Below are positions 17,642 to 26,511 of a stretch of DNA of 64,000 nucleotides, piece by piece. The stretch lies in NCBI GenBank assembly GCA_016719635.1, contig JADJYT010000004.1, positions 310,001-374,000 of the forward strand, in the 5' to 3' direction. Positions within the stretch are counted from its first letter, which is position 1. The number at the start of each line of letters is the position of its first letter. Position numbers and translations under genes: made by a program. The notes beneath the pieces are model-generated. The model was not told where the DNA came from and did not search any database. It saw only the letters and a list, made by a program, of their open reading frames with translations. The DNA is from Sphingobacteriales bacterium (GTDB lineage Bacteria > Bacteroidota > Bacteroidia > Chitinophagales > JADIYW01).

Positions 17642-18496
17642 TTACAGCTTATTGATATATCCCTTTAAGTGCGGTTTTTCCTGGGTATTGTCCACCACAT
17701 CAAAGTCAAAGCCTATATCCGTCTTTTCATGGCGGAAAATGATGCTGGCCGGCAGAAAAACAGGTACTTTAAAGGAAGCAGTCAGTTCAAAGCTTTCCGG
17801 CATTCTTTTTTCAAAGATGGATAATATTTTCCCTACACTCCACATACCGTGAATGATGTGGCGTTCAAAACCAAAGATCTTGGCTGTCAGCGGATGTAAG
17901 TGTATGGGGTTAAAATCGCCGGAAGCCATGGCAAATTCAAAACCCAGGTTTTGATACAGGCTCCAGCTTTCCTTAATGCAGTTTTCGTGTAAGGTGGGCT
18001 GCCTCCATTCCAGTACATTTCCTACCCCTTCTTTGCCTTTGTACAAATAGATGCTTTCATCTTCCCATATGCGTTTACCGTTCACTTCGATATAGCTGAG
18101 CACCTCAAAAGCCTGCCCTTTGTCGTGTGCAATCAGATTGCCCAATTTGCAGGTAACGGAAAAATCTTCACCAATGTATAACGGACGGTGCTGTTTGATG
18201 GAATTGGCGAAATGAATCAGCCCGGGCAACGGAAACGGCACTTCCGGCTGGCTGAGCAATTGGGTGTGCAGCGGAAAGATGTAGGCATGTATGTAGGTGG
18301 CTGGAACAATCAGCGTATGGTCAAAGCCGCAGACCTTGTTGTATTTTTTGAGTGCGTCAGGTTTAAGAGATGTCTTTTCCAGATGGATGGAGATATCCGG
18401 AAAATCTCCCTTTCCTTTTTTGAAAAAAGTGGTGGCGACGCGGGCATATAAGCCGGCCCCGGAATTGATGGATTGCAGTTGTATGGTTCGTGACAT
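17642..18496 (-). CDS. MaoC-like hot-dog dehydratase
   Basis: A 284-residue double hot-dog protein. The C-terminal half carries the hydratase-2 motif ASGDFNPIHLHP followed by GFERHIIHGM, with the catalytic Asp and His pair. The N-terminal half is a degenerate hot-dog. Proteins of this layout hydrate trans-2-enoyl-CoA, or act on related acyl thioesters in fatty-acid or polyketide metabolism. No acyl-CoA dehydrogenase or PHA synthase neighbours it. The gene runs 35 bases upstream of the MFS gene in the same direction, so a shared transcript is possible. Confidence 0.85.
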   Translation of the reverse strand: MSRTIQLQSINSGAGLYARVATTFFKKGKGDFPDISIHLEKTSLKPDALKKYNKVCGFDHTLIVPATYIHAYIFPLHTQLLSQPEVPFPLPGLIHFANSIKQHRPLYIGEDFSVTCKLGNLIAHDKGQAFEVLSYIEVNGKRIWEDESIYLYKGKEGVGNVLEWRQPTLHENCIKESWSLYQNLGFEFAMASGDFNPIHLHPLTAKIFGFERHIIHGMWSVGKILSIFEKRMPESFELTASFKVPVFLPASIIFRHEKTDIGFDFDVVDNTQEKPHLKGYINKL

Positions 18497-18568
18497 GTTA
18501 GATAAATACTTAACAGAAAGGTACGGAAATAGATAAAGAAAAATATTGATGCAGGATAAAAAATGAGA

Positions 18569-18979
18569 TTATTTCAGTTTCAATCGATAACTGCCGCTTT
18601 TGACGGCTTTGCGCAATCTTTTCCTACTGCCGTCATCAATGATCATCGCGCCGGCCATGCAGGAAAGGCCGCCAAGCAGCGCACCTAAGAAAGTGGTTAT
18701 CATTAATAAAACGCCTCCGGTGATGTCCGTTTTCAGGCTCTGGGAAAATAACAGGGCGATTTTAGAACTCAGGATATGTTCATTTCTGATGTCCAGCACA
18801 AGTGCATATGCCAGCCAGAATATACCTACCGCCAGCAAACCGGCTAAAAAATTATTGCCCGCTTTGTTGGATAAGATCAGGCCGACCATAAAGCATATGA
18901 TAAAGGGTGTGTACCAAGGCATAAACAGGGTAAGCAGGAAACTCAACAGCAGGATGGAGAAAACTTTAACTAGGAACAT
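18569..18979 (-). CDS. small hypothetical membrane protein
   Basis: A 136-residue hydrophobic protein with about four transmembrane helices and a basic C-terminal tail (RKRLRKAVKSGSYRLKLK). No family recognised. The start is only six bases after the stop of the penicillin-acylase gene, so the two are likely one transcript, and the protein may support membrane association or export of that enzyme, but this is conjecture. Such small companion genes are common after Ntn-hydrolase genes in this group as far as I recall. Confidence 0.7.
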   Translation of the reverse strand: MFLVKVFSILLLSFLLTLFMPWYTPFIICFMVGLILSNKAGNNFLAGLLAVGIFWLAYALVLDIRNEHILSSKIALLFSQSLKTDITGGVLLMITTFLGALLGGLSCMAGAMIIDDGSRKRLRKAVKSGSYRLKLK

Positions 18980-18985
18980 AGTGCT

Positions 18986-21406
18986 TTATTTTTTGTTGGT
19001 AATACTTCTCATGGCTTCATTCTTATCCGCATAGAAATGCAGTTTGTAATACTCGCCTTTTGCCCATTTATCTATAAATTCCGTAAACCCTTTGGTAGCG
19101 GGATTGCCGCTTTGTCCTCCGGGATACAGGCCGTAGCATTGTGGTTTCCCGTTGGTGAAATCCACTATCATGCGCCAGGAAGGACCCCATTTGGTGGAAG
19201 CGGCATTTACAATATTATTATAGCCGCCTATCGGTAAGTCCTTGATCGAGAAAGCATCCAGGAGGGCTAAATGGGTGATGCGGGTATTTTTATAATATTG
19301 CCATTTTGCAGTATTATTCTTGTCTTTTTCGAATTCCCTGAAAAAAGAGGTTGTTTTTCTGAATGCCAGCTCTACCACCTCTTTAGCTGTTTCTTTCGTA
19401 TCGGTGTTCAGAATGTCAAATAACGGAAATGCAGGATCGCTGACAATCAGGTTCGCGGTGTTGTAAGGCTCAGGCATGCGCAGCGAAACATTCTTGTTAT
19501 CCAGTTCATCATAGGTGGTCTGTTCGATAGTTTCCCAAAGTTTATAAAAATAACTGGGTGCTTCCAGTTCGATATTGGCTTCGTAATTCCAGGAGGATAA
19601 AGAAGCGATTATCTTTTTGGATAACGGATCATTGCTGCCGTCCATATTAGTAAGCAGCGTAGGTAATACTTCTTTGGCCAGCAAACTTAAATTGTTGTTT
19701 TGCAGTTTGCCCATATCTTCCCGGGTAGCATGTTCTGTTGAGGTAAGTGTGGTGTTGATGACTCTGTTTCTGTAGTTTTCATACACTCCGTTTGTCAGAT
19801 ACGGATAGGTTGGATCCACCGGATTCTGATTGGCGCTGCTGCAAAATCCACGCTCCGGGTTCAGTACATACGGATTCTGTTCATTGGGAATGCTGGCTTT
19901 TAGTTTTGCCAAATCCACCGTTGCCAATGGAGTCAAAAAGGAACCATCGCCGGGATTGGTGCGCAGCATAAATCTTCCCTGCTGCCGGATGGCGATATTA
20001 TTCTCCACGTCCGCATACACAAAGTTTTGTCCGGGACAGGAATAGTAATTCAGGGCTTTCAGGTAATCCTTGTGATTTTTGGCGGTGTTCAGGTAATAAA
20101 AAGCCATTAAATCGTTGGAGGGCTCTTCTGCCCGCCAGTACGTGGCGATGTGTTTTTTATCATCCGCTTCGCCAAATGTTTCGTCATAGACAATAGCACC
20201 GACTTTGGTCATACGGATGCTGTCCACCAGATCCTTTCCTTTTCTGATTTTATAGGTTTCCACATCATATTCAAATGGAACATAATCATTACCCAGTTTG
20301 TAGGCTCTTTTGCGCTTATCCTGATATTCCACCGTAAAATTATTGATAACATCCCGTTCTGCATTCGTCACACTCCAGGCGATGTGGTCATTGTGGCCGA
20401 TGATTACACCCGGTGCGCCCGGAATGGTTACGCCATACACATTTAAGCCAGGACAATTCAGCTGTACCTGGTACCAGATGGAAGGCAGGTTGAGGGACAG
20501 ATGCGGGTCACCGCATAAGATGGGTTTGCCGGATTGTGTTTTGCTCCCGTTGATACACCAGTTGTTGCTTCCGTAATTCGGATTGGAATAAAATTCCCGG
20601 TAAGGATTCTTATAAAAGGCAAGGGAAGATTTATTGGCAGTTGGGGCGGAGAAAGAATCCACCGATTTAAAACCCCACTTGGTACCGACAGGAATAATCG
20701 GGTCAATAGCCGGCGGCGGAAAGTCTGGAAACATCTTTTTGTAAATTTCTGTCCCGAATAAGCGAAGTGCATTGGTGTTCTCAACATCGGTATCGTAATA
20801 GGTTAAATCCTTGGCCATATATTTCATCAGCAAGGCGCATTTCAATGGCGTCCACGGTTCAGGCTTATAGCCGATGAGTTTGTATTCGATGGGAAAGTTG
20901 GCAGGCTTAAGCTGTTCGATATAAGCATTCACCCCTGCTGTGAAATTATCTACAATCGCTTTGCTGACCGGATTCTTCTCCATTTCGACAACGGATGCTT
21001 TTGCTGCTCTGACAATTCCGATTCGTCGGCTGAACCGGTCCATAGACAGGGCCTTTTCACCCACCAGTTCTGTCAGCCTGCCGGATGCAGCATAGATCTG
21101 GAACTCCATCTGCCAGAGCCTGTCTTTTGCTTCCACATACCCCTGGGCATACATCAGGTCTTCTTTGCTGTCGGCAAAAATATGCGGTATGCACAGTTCG
21201 TCATAGACTACGGTGGCCGTTCCTTTCGGGCATTGAATCTGTAATGAAGTGTTGCGTGTTTCTTTTTGTGAAGCGCTTTTCCAGAAGCCATGGGTGGGCG
21301 ATAAAAACATGCCCAAAGCCGGAACATCTCCTAAAGGCCGGTTCAGAAAAAACACCAAAACGCCAACGGCTAATGCTATGAATACACCTGAAATCTTTTT
21401 AACCAT
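18986..21406 (-). CDS. penicillin acylase-family Ntn-hydrolase
   Basis: An 806-residue S45-family precursor. It begins with a membrane helix/signal anchor, then the alpha-subunit segment (YDELCIPHIFADSKEDL, FQIYAASGRL) and the autocatalytic cleavage site in NYGSNNWCINGS, where Ser280 would become the N-terminal nucleophile of the beta subunit. Family enzymes cleave amides such as penicillin, acyl-homoserine lactones or lipid amides; the substrate here is unknown. Location: periplasmic. A consensus -7 box lies 15 bases upstream of the ATG. The small membrane protein follows six bases after the stop. Confidence 0.92.
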   Translation of the reverse strand: MVKKISGVFIALAVGVLVFFLNRPLGDVPALGMFLSPTHGFWKSASQKETRNTSLQIQCPKGTATVVYDELCIPHIFADSKEDLMYAQGYVEAKDRLWQMEFQIYAASGRLTELVGEKALSMDRFSRRIGIVRAAKASVVEMEKNPVSKAIVDNFTAGVNAYIEQLKPANFPIEYKLIGYKPEPWTPLKCALLMKYMAKDLTYYDTDVENTNALRLFGTEIYKKMFPDFPPPAIDPIIPVGTKWGFKSVDSFSAPTANKSSLAFYKNPYREFYSNPNYGSNNWCINGSKTQSGKPILCGDPHLSLNLPSIWYQVQLNCPGLNVYGVTIPGAPGVIIGHNDHIAWSVTNAERDVINNFTVEYQDKRKRAYKLGNDYVPFEYDVETYKIRKGKDLVDSIRMTKVGAIVYDETFGEADDKKHIATYWRAEEPSNDLMAFYYLNTAKNHKDYLKALNYYSCPGQNFVYADVENNIAIRQQGRFMLRTNPGDGSFLTPLATVDLAKLKASIPNEQNPYVLNPERGFCSSANQNPVDPTYPYLTNGVYENYRNRVINTTLTSTEHATREDMGKLQNNNLSLLAKEVLPTLLTNMDGSNDPLSKKIIASLSSWNYEANIELEAPSYFYKLWETIEQTTYDELDNKNVSLRMPEPYNTANLIVSDPAFPLFDILNTDTKETAKEVVELAFRKTTSFFREFEKDKNNTAKWQYYKNTRITHLALLDAFSIKDLPIGGYNNIVNAASTKWGPSWRMIVDFTNGKPQCYGLYPGGQSGNPATKGFTEFIDKWAKGEYYKLHFYADKNEAMRSITNKK

Positions 21407-21421
21407 AAGACTGAATTACAT

Positions 21422-21429
21422 CAAATTTA
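21422..21429 (-). promoter_or_regulatory. Bacteroidota -7 element TAAATTTG
   Basis: Exact TAnnTTTG, giving a short leader before the penicillin-acylase-family gene. Confidence 0.55.
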
Positions 21430-21496
21430 CTGAAAAGATATAAGGAAACCGATAGAAGATATAAGAATTTTAAAATGAATTCTGTAGCGGTTTGAT

Positions 21497-21504
21497 TATT
21501 TTTG
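21497..21504 (+). promoter_or_regulatory. -7 element TATTTTTG, four bases before polX ATG
   Basis: Exact TAnnTTTG followed by GAAT and the polX ATG at 21509, implying a leaderless or near-leaderless message. Confidence 0.5.
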
Positions 21505-21508
21505 GAAT

Positions 21509-23125
21509 ATGAACAATAATGAAATTGCGCAACATTTCGCCCTGCTTGCCGACCTGATGGAATTGCATGGTGAAAACCCGTTTAAGATCAAGAGTTATAC
21601 GTTTGCCGCCCGACATTTGAAAAATTTGGAACCGCCACTGTCCAACCTATCTATTGAAGAGCTGGAAGAAATAGAGGGAGTGGGAAAGGCGATAGCAGCT
21701 AAAATTTTTCATTTATGCAAAACTGGTAAGCTGGACCTGCTGGAAAAGTTTTTGTCCGTAACACCGCCGGGCGTGGTCGAGTTATTGAAAATAAAAGGCA
21801 TTGGCCCTAAAAAGATAGCGCAGCTCTGGAAAGAACTGGAAATAGAGAGTATAGGTGAACTGGAATATGCCTGTAATGAAAACCGATTGATTACACTGAA
21901 AGGATTTGGTGCCAAGACACAGGAAAATATCTTGCAGCAGATACAGTTCATCAATCAAAGTTCGAATAAGTTCTTGTGGGCAAACCTGGAAGAGCTGGCC
22001 AATGAAATCTTGCACGAATTGACGCAGCAGTACCCGGATTTGCTCATCTCCACCTGCGGTGATTTCAGAAGGAAAGCCATCGTCCTGGAAGGAATAGATT
22101 TTTTAGTTGGAAATGAGGATCCGGCAATACAACATGCAATAACTGAAAAATATAAGCAGTATCCTGTTCATTTCTATTTCTGTGGCAAAGACTCTTTTTT
22201 TCTGAAATTGCTTGAATTATCCAGTGATGCTGGTCATTTTAGTTTTTTATCCTATAAAACCGACGCGTCAAGATCATACTCTTCTGAAAAAGAAGTGTAT
22301 GAAAGCGCAGGTTATCCGTTTATCATTCCTGAACTGCGGGATAACAGGATGGAGTGGGAATTGGCGGAACGCGGAGCGCTGGATAAGCTGATTCAGCTAA
22401 GGGATATCAGAGGGATTGTTCATGCACACAGTGATTACAGTGACGGCAGCAATACATTGAAAGAAATGGCGTACCATTGCAAAGAGCAGGGGTTTGAATA
22501 TTTGGTGATTTCTGACCACAGCAAGAGTGCCTTTTATGCGGACGGATTGAAGGAAGATAAGATACTGCAACAACATCAGGAAATTGACCTGCTCAACAGG
22601 GAACTGGCACCATTCAGGATTTTTAAAAGTATCGAAAGCGATATACTGAATGACGGCAGTCTGGATTATGATAACGATGTGCTGCAATCATTTGATTTGA
22701 TTATCGCTTCCGTGCATTCCCAGCTGCGCATGAACGAGGAAAAGGCCATGCAGCGGCTGATAAAAGCGGTTGAAAATCCATATACCACCATACTTGGGCA
22801 TTTAACGGGCAGACTGCTGCTGTCGCGGCAGGGATATCCTGTAAATCATAAAAAAATAATTGATGCCTGTGCAGCCAATAAGGTGTGTATCGAATTAAAC
22901 GCGAATCCATATCGGCTGGATATCGATTATTCCTGGATTCTTTACTGTCAGGAAAAAGGATTATTGGTTTCGGTCAATCCGGATGCCCATAATTTGCGGG
23001 GTGTTCATGATATACAGTACGGCACCCATGCGGCCAGGAAAGGCGGTTTGCTGAAGGAGAACACACTAAACGCTTTAACGAAAGATAACTTTGAAAAATA
23101 CCTGAAAAATAAAAACCACCGATAG
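21509..23125 (+). CDS. polX: PolX-type DNA polymerase/PHP protein with eroded polymerase site
   Basis: A 538-residue PolX architecture: helix-hairpin-helix repeats (GVGKAIAAKI at 57-66; IKGIGPKKIAQLW at 95-107), a nucleotidyltransferase domain and a C-terminal PHP domain. The usual polymerase triad is not intact. In the CGDFRRKAIVLEGIDFLV segment the first of the two catalytic aspartates is Gly195 and only Asp197 remains; the third (VDLR in active relatives) is His221 in VHFYF. The PHP domain looks complete, with HAHSDYSDG (305-313), SDHS, SVHSQ and NPDAHN. It may therefore keep a PHP phosphoesterase or 3'-5' exonuclease role in repair and have lost or reduced synthesis. Usual PolX is about 570 residues. 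Confidence 0.9.
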   Translation: MNNNEIAQHFALLADLMELHGENPFKIKSYTFAARHLKNLEPPLSNLSIEELEEIEGVGKAIAAKIFHLCKTGKLDLLEKFLSVTPPGVVELLKIKGIGPKKIAQLWKELEIESIGELEYACNENRLITLKGFGAKTQENILQQIQFINQSSNKFLWANLEELANEILHELTQQYPDLLISTCGDFRRKAIVLEGIDFLVGNEDPAIQHAITEKYKQYPVHFYFCGKDSFFLKLLELSSDAGHFSFLSYKTDASRSYSSEKEVYESAGYPFIIPELRDNRMEWELAERGALDKLIQLRDIRGIVHAHSDYSDGSNTLKEMAYHCKEQGFEYLVISDHSKSAFYADGLKEDKILQQHQEIDLLNRELAPFRIFKSIESDILNDGSLDYDNDVLQSFDLIIASVHSQLRMNEEKAMQRLIKAVENPYTTILGHLTGRLLLSRQGYPVNHKKIIDACAANKVCIELNANPYRLDIDYSWILYCQEKGLLVSVNPDAHNLRGVHDIQYGTHAARKGGLLKENTLNALTKDNFEKYLKNKNHR

Positions 23126-23133
23126 CAAATTGC

Positions 23134-23141
23134 TATCTTTG
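23134..23141 (+). promoter_or_regulatory. Bacteroidota -7 element TATCTTTG
   Basis: Exact TAnnTTTG, 16 bases before the DUF1573 gene start. Confidence 0.55.
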
Positions 23142-23157
23142 CAAAAAAAAGTAGAAT

Positions 23158-23685
23158 ATGCAAAAATCACTTTATGTTTTCATCTTATCGGGTTTTGTCA
23201 TGCTGTTTATGGTTCAGTGCAGGAATAAAGAAATATCGGCGGATGTTGAAATCCAAAAGTTTGATAAGGATTCTATTTTAAAAAATGATAAGGTCTTAAA
23301 GAAGACGGATTCTGTCAGCAAAATCACTGACTCGGAAGCGGAGGCAGGAAATAAAGAAGTCACCTCCATAAGATTTGATAAGGAAGTGTACGATTTCGGT
23401 GAATGCACGGAAGGAGATAAGGTGATTAAATCAATCGAATTCACGAACACAGGTAAATTGCCGCTGGTGATTAACCAGACTTACGGTTCCTGCGGATGCA
23501 CTGTTCCAAAATACAATAAAGAACCTATCGCTCCGGGTAAAAAGGGGGCAATTGAGATTCAGTTTGATTCCTCCCGCAAACCGGGTGCCAATACGAAATC
23601 CGTCATGATTGAAGCGAATACAAACCCATCTGTTACAAGCATAACTTTCAGTGTAAAAGTAAATACAAAGGCTAAGAAAAAATAG
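23158..23685 (+). CDS. DUF1573 lipoprotein
   Basis: A 175-residue lipoprotein with a signal sequence ending in MVQC. The DUF1573 Ig-like domain follows a charged linker: FDKEVYDFGECTEGDKV, FTNTGKLPLVI and GSCGCTVPKY, with the GCTVP segment typical of the family. Proteins of this kind are common, function-unassigned envelope proteins in Bacteroidota. The gene is 24 bases upstream of the UbiA/MqnP gene and may share its transcript. Confidence 0.88.
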   Translation: MQKSLYVFILSGFVMLFMVQCRNKEISADVEIQKFDKDSILKNDKVLKKTDSVSKITDSEAEAGNKEVTSIRFDKEVYDFGECTEGDKVIKSIEFTNTGKLPLVINQTYGSCGCTVPKYNKEPIAPGKKGAIEIQFDSSRKPGANTKSVMIEANTNPSVTSITFSVKVNTKAKKK

Positions 23686-23709
23686 ACTATAGTTTGTAAG
23701 GATTCAAAA

Positions 23710-24570
23710 ATGAAAAACTACCTATCATTAGTAAAATTCTCTCATACCATCTTCGCGATGCCTTTTGCCATGATAGGTTTCGTGTTGGGATGTTACCATA
23801 TTCCGGGCATCACTGAACCATATTGGTGGGTATATAAGTTGGGATTGGTGCTGTTGTGCATGGTGACTGCACGAAATGCCGCCATGGCTTTCAATCGCTA
23901 CATAGACAGGAGATACGATGAAAAAAATCCGCGGACGGCTGTTCGTGAAATTCCAAGTGGCATCATTACTCCTAAAAACGCGTTGTTTTTTGTAGTGGTA
24001 AATTGCGGCTTGTTTATAGCAGCAACCTTCTTTATCAATCCATTATGTTTCTATTTGTCGCCTGTTGCTTTGACGGTCATATTGGGATACTCCTTGACGA
24101 AACGTTTTACATTCTTGTGTCATTTGATTTTAGGTGTTGGACTGGGGCTGGCACCCATCGGCGCTTTTCTCGCAGTTGCCGGCAGATTTGAAATCCTTCC
24201 GTTGTTTTTTTCGTTTGCCGTTTTATGTTGGGTGGCGGGTTTTGATATCATTTATGCCTTACAGGATGTGCAGTTTGATCAGGAGCACAAGCTGTATTCC
24301 ATTCCGTCTTATTTCGGACAGGAAAAGGCAAAATGGATCTCCCGTTTCCTGCATCTGTGCAGTACGCTTTGCATCTTTTCCGCCGGCGTGTATGGCAACT
24401 TTCATATGTTATTCTGGATAGGTTTTGCCATATTCTGTGGTTTATTGATTTATCAGCATTCTTTGGTGATTCGTTTCGGACTGCAAAAGATAGGTATGGC
24501 ATTTTTTACCACAAACGGAATAGCCAGTGTCTTGTTCGCTGTTTTTGTGATTGCAGATGTTGTGTTTTAA
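23710..24570 (+). CDS. mqnP: UbiA-family prenyltransferase (MqnP-like)
   Basis: A 286-residue polytopic prenyltransferase with about eight helices. The first aspartate-rich motif is NRYIDRRYDEKNPRT and the second is FDIIYALQDVQFDQEH. Both are characteristic of the 4-hydroxybenzoate-octaprenyltransferase-like MqnP used in the futalosine menaquinone pathway, which many Bacteroidota use. It should attach a polyprenyl chain to an aromatic ring at the cytoplasmic membrane. No other menaquinone gene is in the window, so the assignment to the futalosine route rests on family resemblance only. Confidence 0.85.
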   Translation: MKNYLSLVKFSHTIFAMPFAMIGFVLGCYHIPGITEPYWWVYKLGLVLLCMVTARNAAMAFNRYIDRRYDEKNPRTAVREIPSGIITPKNALFFVVVNCGLFIAATFFINPLCFYLSPVALTVILGYSLTKRFTFLCHLILGVGLGLAPIGAFLAVAGRFEILPLFFSFAVLCWVAGFDIIYALQDVQFDQEHKLYSIPSYFGQEKAKWISRFLHLCSTLCIFSAGVYGNFHMLFWIGFAIFCGLLIYQHSLVIRFGLQKIGMAFFTTNGIASVLFAVFVIADVVF

Positions 24571-24629
24571 ATCAAAACGGGAAGCAGAAATGCTTTTTAA
24601 ATCGTTAAGACGTTACAGTTAAAATAAAT

Positions 24630-25046
24630 ATGTCAAAAATTCTTGCAATAGATTTTGGTGCTAAACGGACAGGATATGCCATTTCGGATGACTCCAGAAT
24701 ATTCGCATTTGGATTGTCGACTCAGGAAACAAAGAATAACATATCCTACCTGCAGAATTTACTGCAGAAAGAAAAGATTGATACCATCGTTATAGGCCTT
24801 CCCAAGAAATTAAATAATGAATTCGCAGATATTGTTCCGCGAATTCAGCAGTTTAAAAATGAGCTTAGAAATAAATTTACGGATATTACCCTTATAGATA
24901 TGGATGAGCGTTTTACCTCCAAAATGGCGTTTCAGTCTATGATTGACAGTGGAATGAAGAAAAAAGACAGGCAAAACAAGGCGTTGGTAGATGAAATCTC
25001 TGCCACCATTATCTTGCAAAACTATTTAGAAGTACATAAATCCTGA
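24630..25046 (+). CDS. ruvX: RuvX/YqgF-family nuclease
   Basis: A 138-residue RNase H-fold protein. AIDFGAKRTGYAISDD at the N-terminus supplies the first Asp, DERFTS the conserved Glu, and KALVDEISATIIL the final Asp of the active site. The family was annotated as a Holliday-junction resolvase and in Escherichia coli acts in 16S rRNA 5' end maturation; the exact role here is open. It lies between mqnP and def in the same orientation. Confidence 0.92.
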   Translation: MSKILAIDFGAKRTGYAISDDSRIFAFGLSTQETKNNISYLQNLLQKEKIDTIVIGLPKKLNNEFADIVPRIQQFKNELRNKFTDITLIDMDERFTSKMAFQSMIDSGMKKKDRQNKALVDEISATIILQNYLEVHKS

Positions 25047-25086
25047 ACGCCGGGAACGATTCATTTTATTTAAACGTTTATTTTTT

Positions 25087-25094
25087 TAAATTTG
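25087..25094 (+). promoter_or_regulatory. Bacteroidota -7 element TAAATTTG
   Basis: Exact TAnnTTTG. It overlaps a possible TTG start at 25092 and so supports the downstream ATG (25137) as the start of peptide deformylase. Confidence 0.6.
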
Positions 25095-25136
25095 CAGCCG
25101 GTATGCATGACCTACATTCATGTATCGACAAATAAT

Positions 25137-25697
25137 ATGATTTTAGCCATTACACTCTACGGAGACCCGGTTTTGAAAAAACGTGCAGAGGATATTTCAT
25201 CGGAATATCCCAATCTGAATGATTTGGTTAAAAACATGTGGCAAACGATGTATGCCGCCTCCGGTGTGGGGCTGGCTGCGCCGCAGGTTGGTTTGTCAAT
25301 CCGCTTGTTTGTGGTGGATACCCAGCAATTGGCGGAAAAAAGAAAGAAAGGTTTTACCGGCATCAAAAAAGTATTTATAAACCCAACTATACTGACAGAA
25401 ACAGGAGAAGAATGGAAGTATGAAGAAGGCTGTTTGAGTATTCCCGGAATCCGCGAAGATGTCTTTCGTCAGCCGTCAGTAAAAATTCATTATTTCGACG
25501 AGCAGTTCAATGCATTCACGGAAGAGTATGACGATATCACAGCAAGGGTCATTCAGCATGAATATGACCATATTGAAGGGATTTTGTTTACAGATAAACT
25601 CAAGCCTCTGAAGCGGAAGTTGTTGTTGCCAAAACTGGCAAAAATTGCCCGGGGTGAAGTGGATATTGATTACCGCGTAAAAGTGTATAAAAAGTAA
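25137..25697 (+). CDS. def: peptide deformylase
   Basis: Removes the formyl group from the N-terminal methionine of new proteins; metal-dependent, cytosolic. All three family motifs are present: GVGLAAPQVG, EGCLSIPG and QHEYDHIEG, with the Cys and two His metal ligands. I chose ATG 25137, which begins MILAITLYGDPVL; the longer frame from TTG 25092 would start inside a -7 promoter element. The 186-residue length is normal for a type 1 enzyme. Gene order after ruvX is ordinary. Confidence 0.95.
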   Translation: MILAITLYGDPVLKKRAEDISSEYPNLNDLVKNMWQTMYAASGVGLAAPQVGLSIRLFVVDTQQLAEKRKKGFTGIKKVFINPTILTETGEEWKYEEGCLSIPGIREDVFRQPSVKIHYFDEQFNAFTEEYDDITARVIQHEYDHIEGILFTDKLKPLKRKLLLPKLAKIARGEVDIDYRVKVYKK

Positions 25698-25702
25698 ATC
25701 TT

Positions 25703-26326
25703 TTACTTCTTTTTCTTCTTTTTAGCCTTGATGTCTTTGATGAATTGTGCCCAGGCAAACGGATTTGTCAGAGAAATACCGGGCCTTTGATTGCCGTAAC
25801 GGTTATAGTAATATTCAGCCTGAGATTGGACATATTGATTGAAATTTTCTTTGCCGTCAAAATTGGTCTTCTTGGAAATTTCATCCGTCAGGATGGATTG
25901 TTCAATTGTTTGTTGTGCCAGTTCCTGTAAGTTATTCGGAATATCCAGATTCAGCATGGCGTGTCTCAATTGTCCGGGTGTTGGCAATGGTTTGATGGTG
26001 ACACCTTTAAGCTGAACAATATCGCGTTCCAAACCTACTTCTTTTGTGAAACTTTTTTGTTCAAAGTCTGTTGGTATGACAATCTTGAAGGTTTTGTATC
26101 CTAGTGACTTAACGACAATGGTATCTCCTTTTCCTGCAACAAAAATAAAATATCCGTCGGCTCCCGTGATGGTACCCCTGTTTTCGTTCTGAATATAAAC
26201 GGCACAAAAAGGAACGGGTACATTACTTTCCGCATCTCTTACAAATCCGGAAAATTGAACAACATCCTTGGCTCCGGCAACAAAATAAGTATAGCTGAGA
26301 AAAAGAACAGTAAACAGTCGCTTCAT
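25703..26326 (-). CDS. CarboxypepD_reg-like domain protein
   Basis: A 207-residue secreted protein: signal peptide (MKRLFTVLFLSYTYFVAGA), then a carboxypeptidase regulatory-like beta-sandwich beginning VQFSGFVRDAESNVPVPF and GTITGADGYFIF, the domain found at the start of SusC-type receptors and in stand-alone form in Bacteroidota. The C-terminal half is helical and ends in a lysine run. I placed the start at ATG 26326 rather than the upstream ATG because the signal sequence then begins at the first residue. A consensus -7 box lies 15 bases upstream. The function is unknown; probably an envelope protein. Confidence 0.78.
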   Translation of the reverse strand: MKRLFTVLFLSYTYFVAGAKDVVQFSGFVRDAESNVPVPFCAVYIQNENRGTITGADGYFIFVAGKGDTIVVKSLGYKTFKIVIPTDFEQKSFTKEVGLERDIVQLKGVTIKPLPTPGQLRHAMLNLDIPNNLQELAQQTIEQSILTDEISKKTNFDGKENFNQYVQSQAEYYYNRYGNQRPGISLTNPFAWAQFIKDIKAKKKKKK

Positions 26327-26341
26327 GATGAAAATTATCTC

Positions 26342-26349
26342 CAAAATTA
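26342..26349 (-). promoter_or_regulatory. Bacteroidota -7 element TAATTTTG
   Basis: Exact TAnnTTTG upstream of the CarboxypepD_reg-like gene, again favouring ATG 26326. Confidence 0.5.
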
Positions 26350-26511
26350 ATACCAATAATCGGTTAATACTACTTTTTACACTTTAATAATACTTTTTAA
26401 CAGATTTACAACTAGTTAGCACCCGATTTTTAGGGCTTAGCAAATAACGGTAAATCGCTTATCTTTACCATCCGGCTTTTTACCATTTCATCACTAAAAA
26501 TTTCAAGCTCT

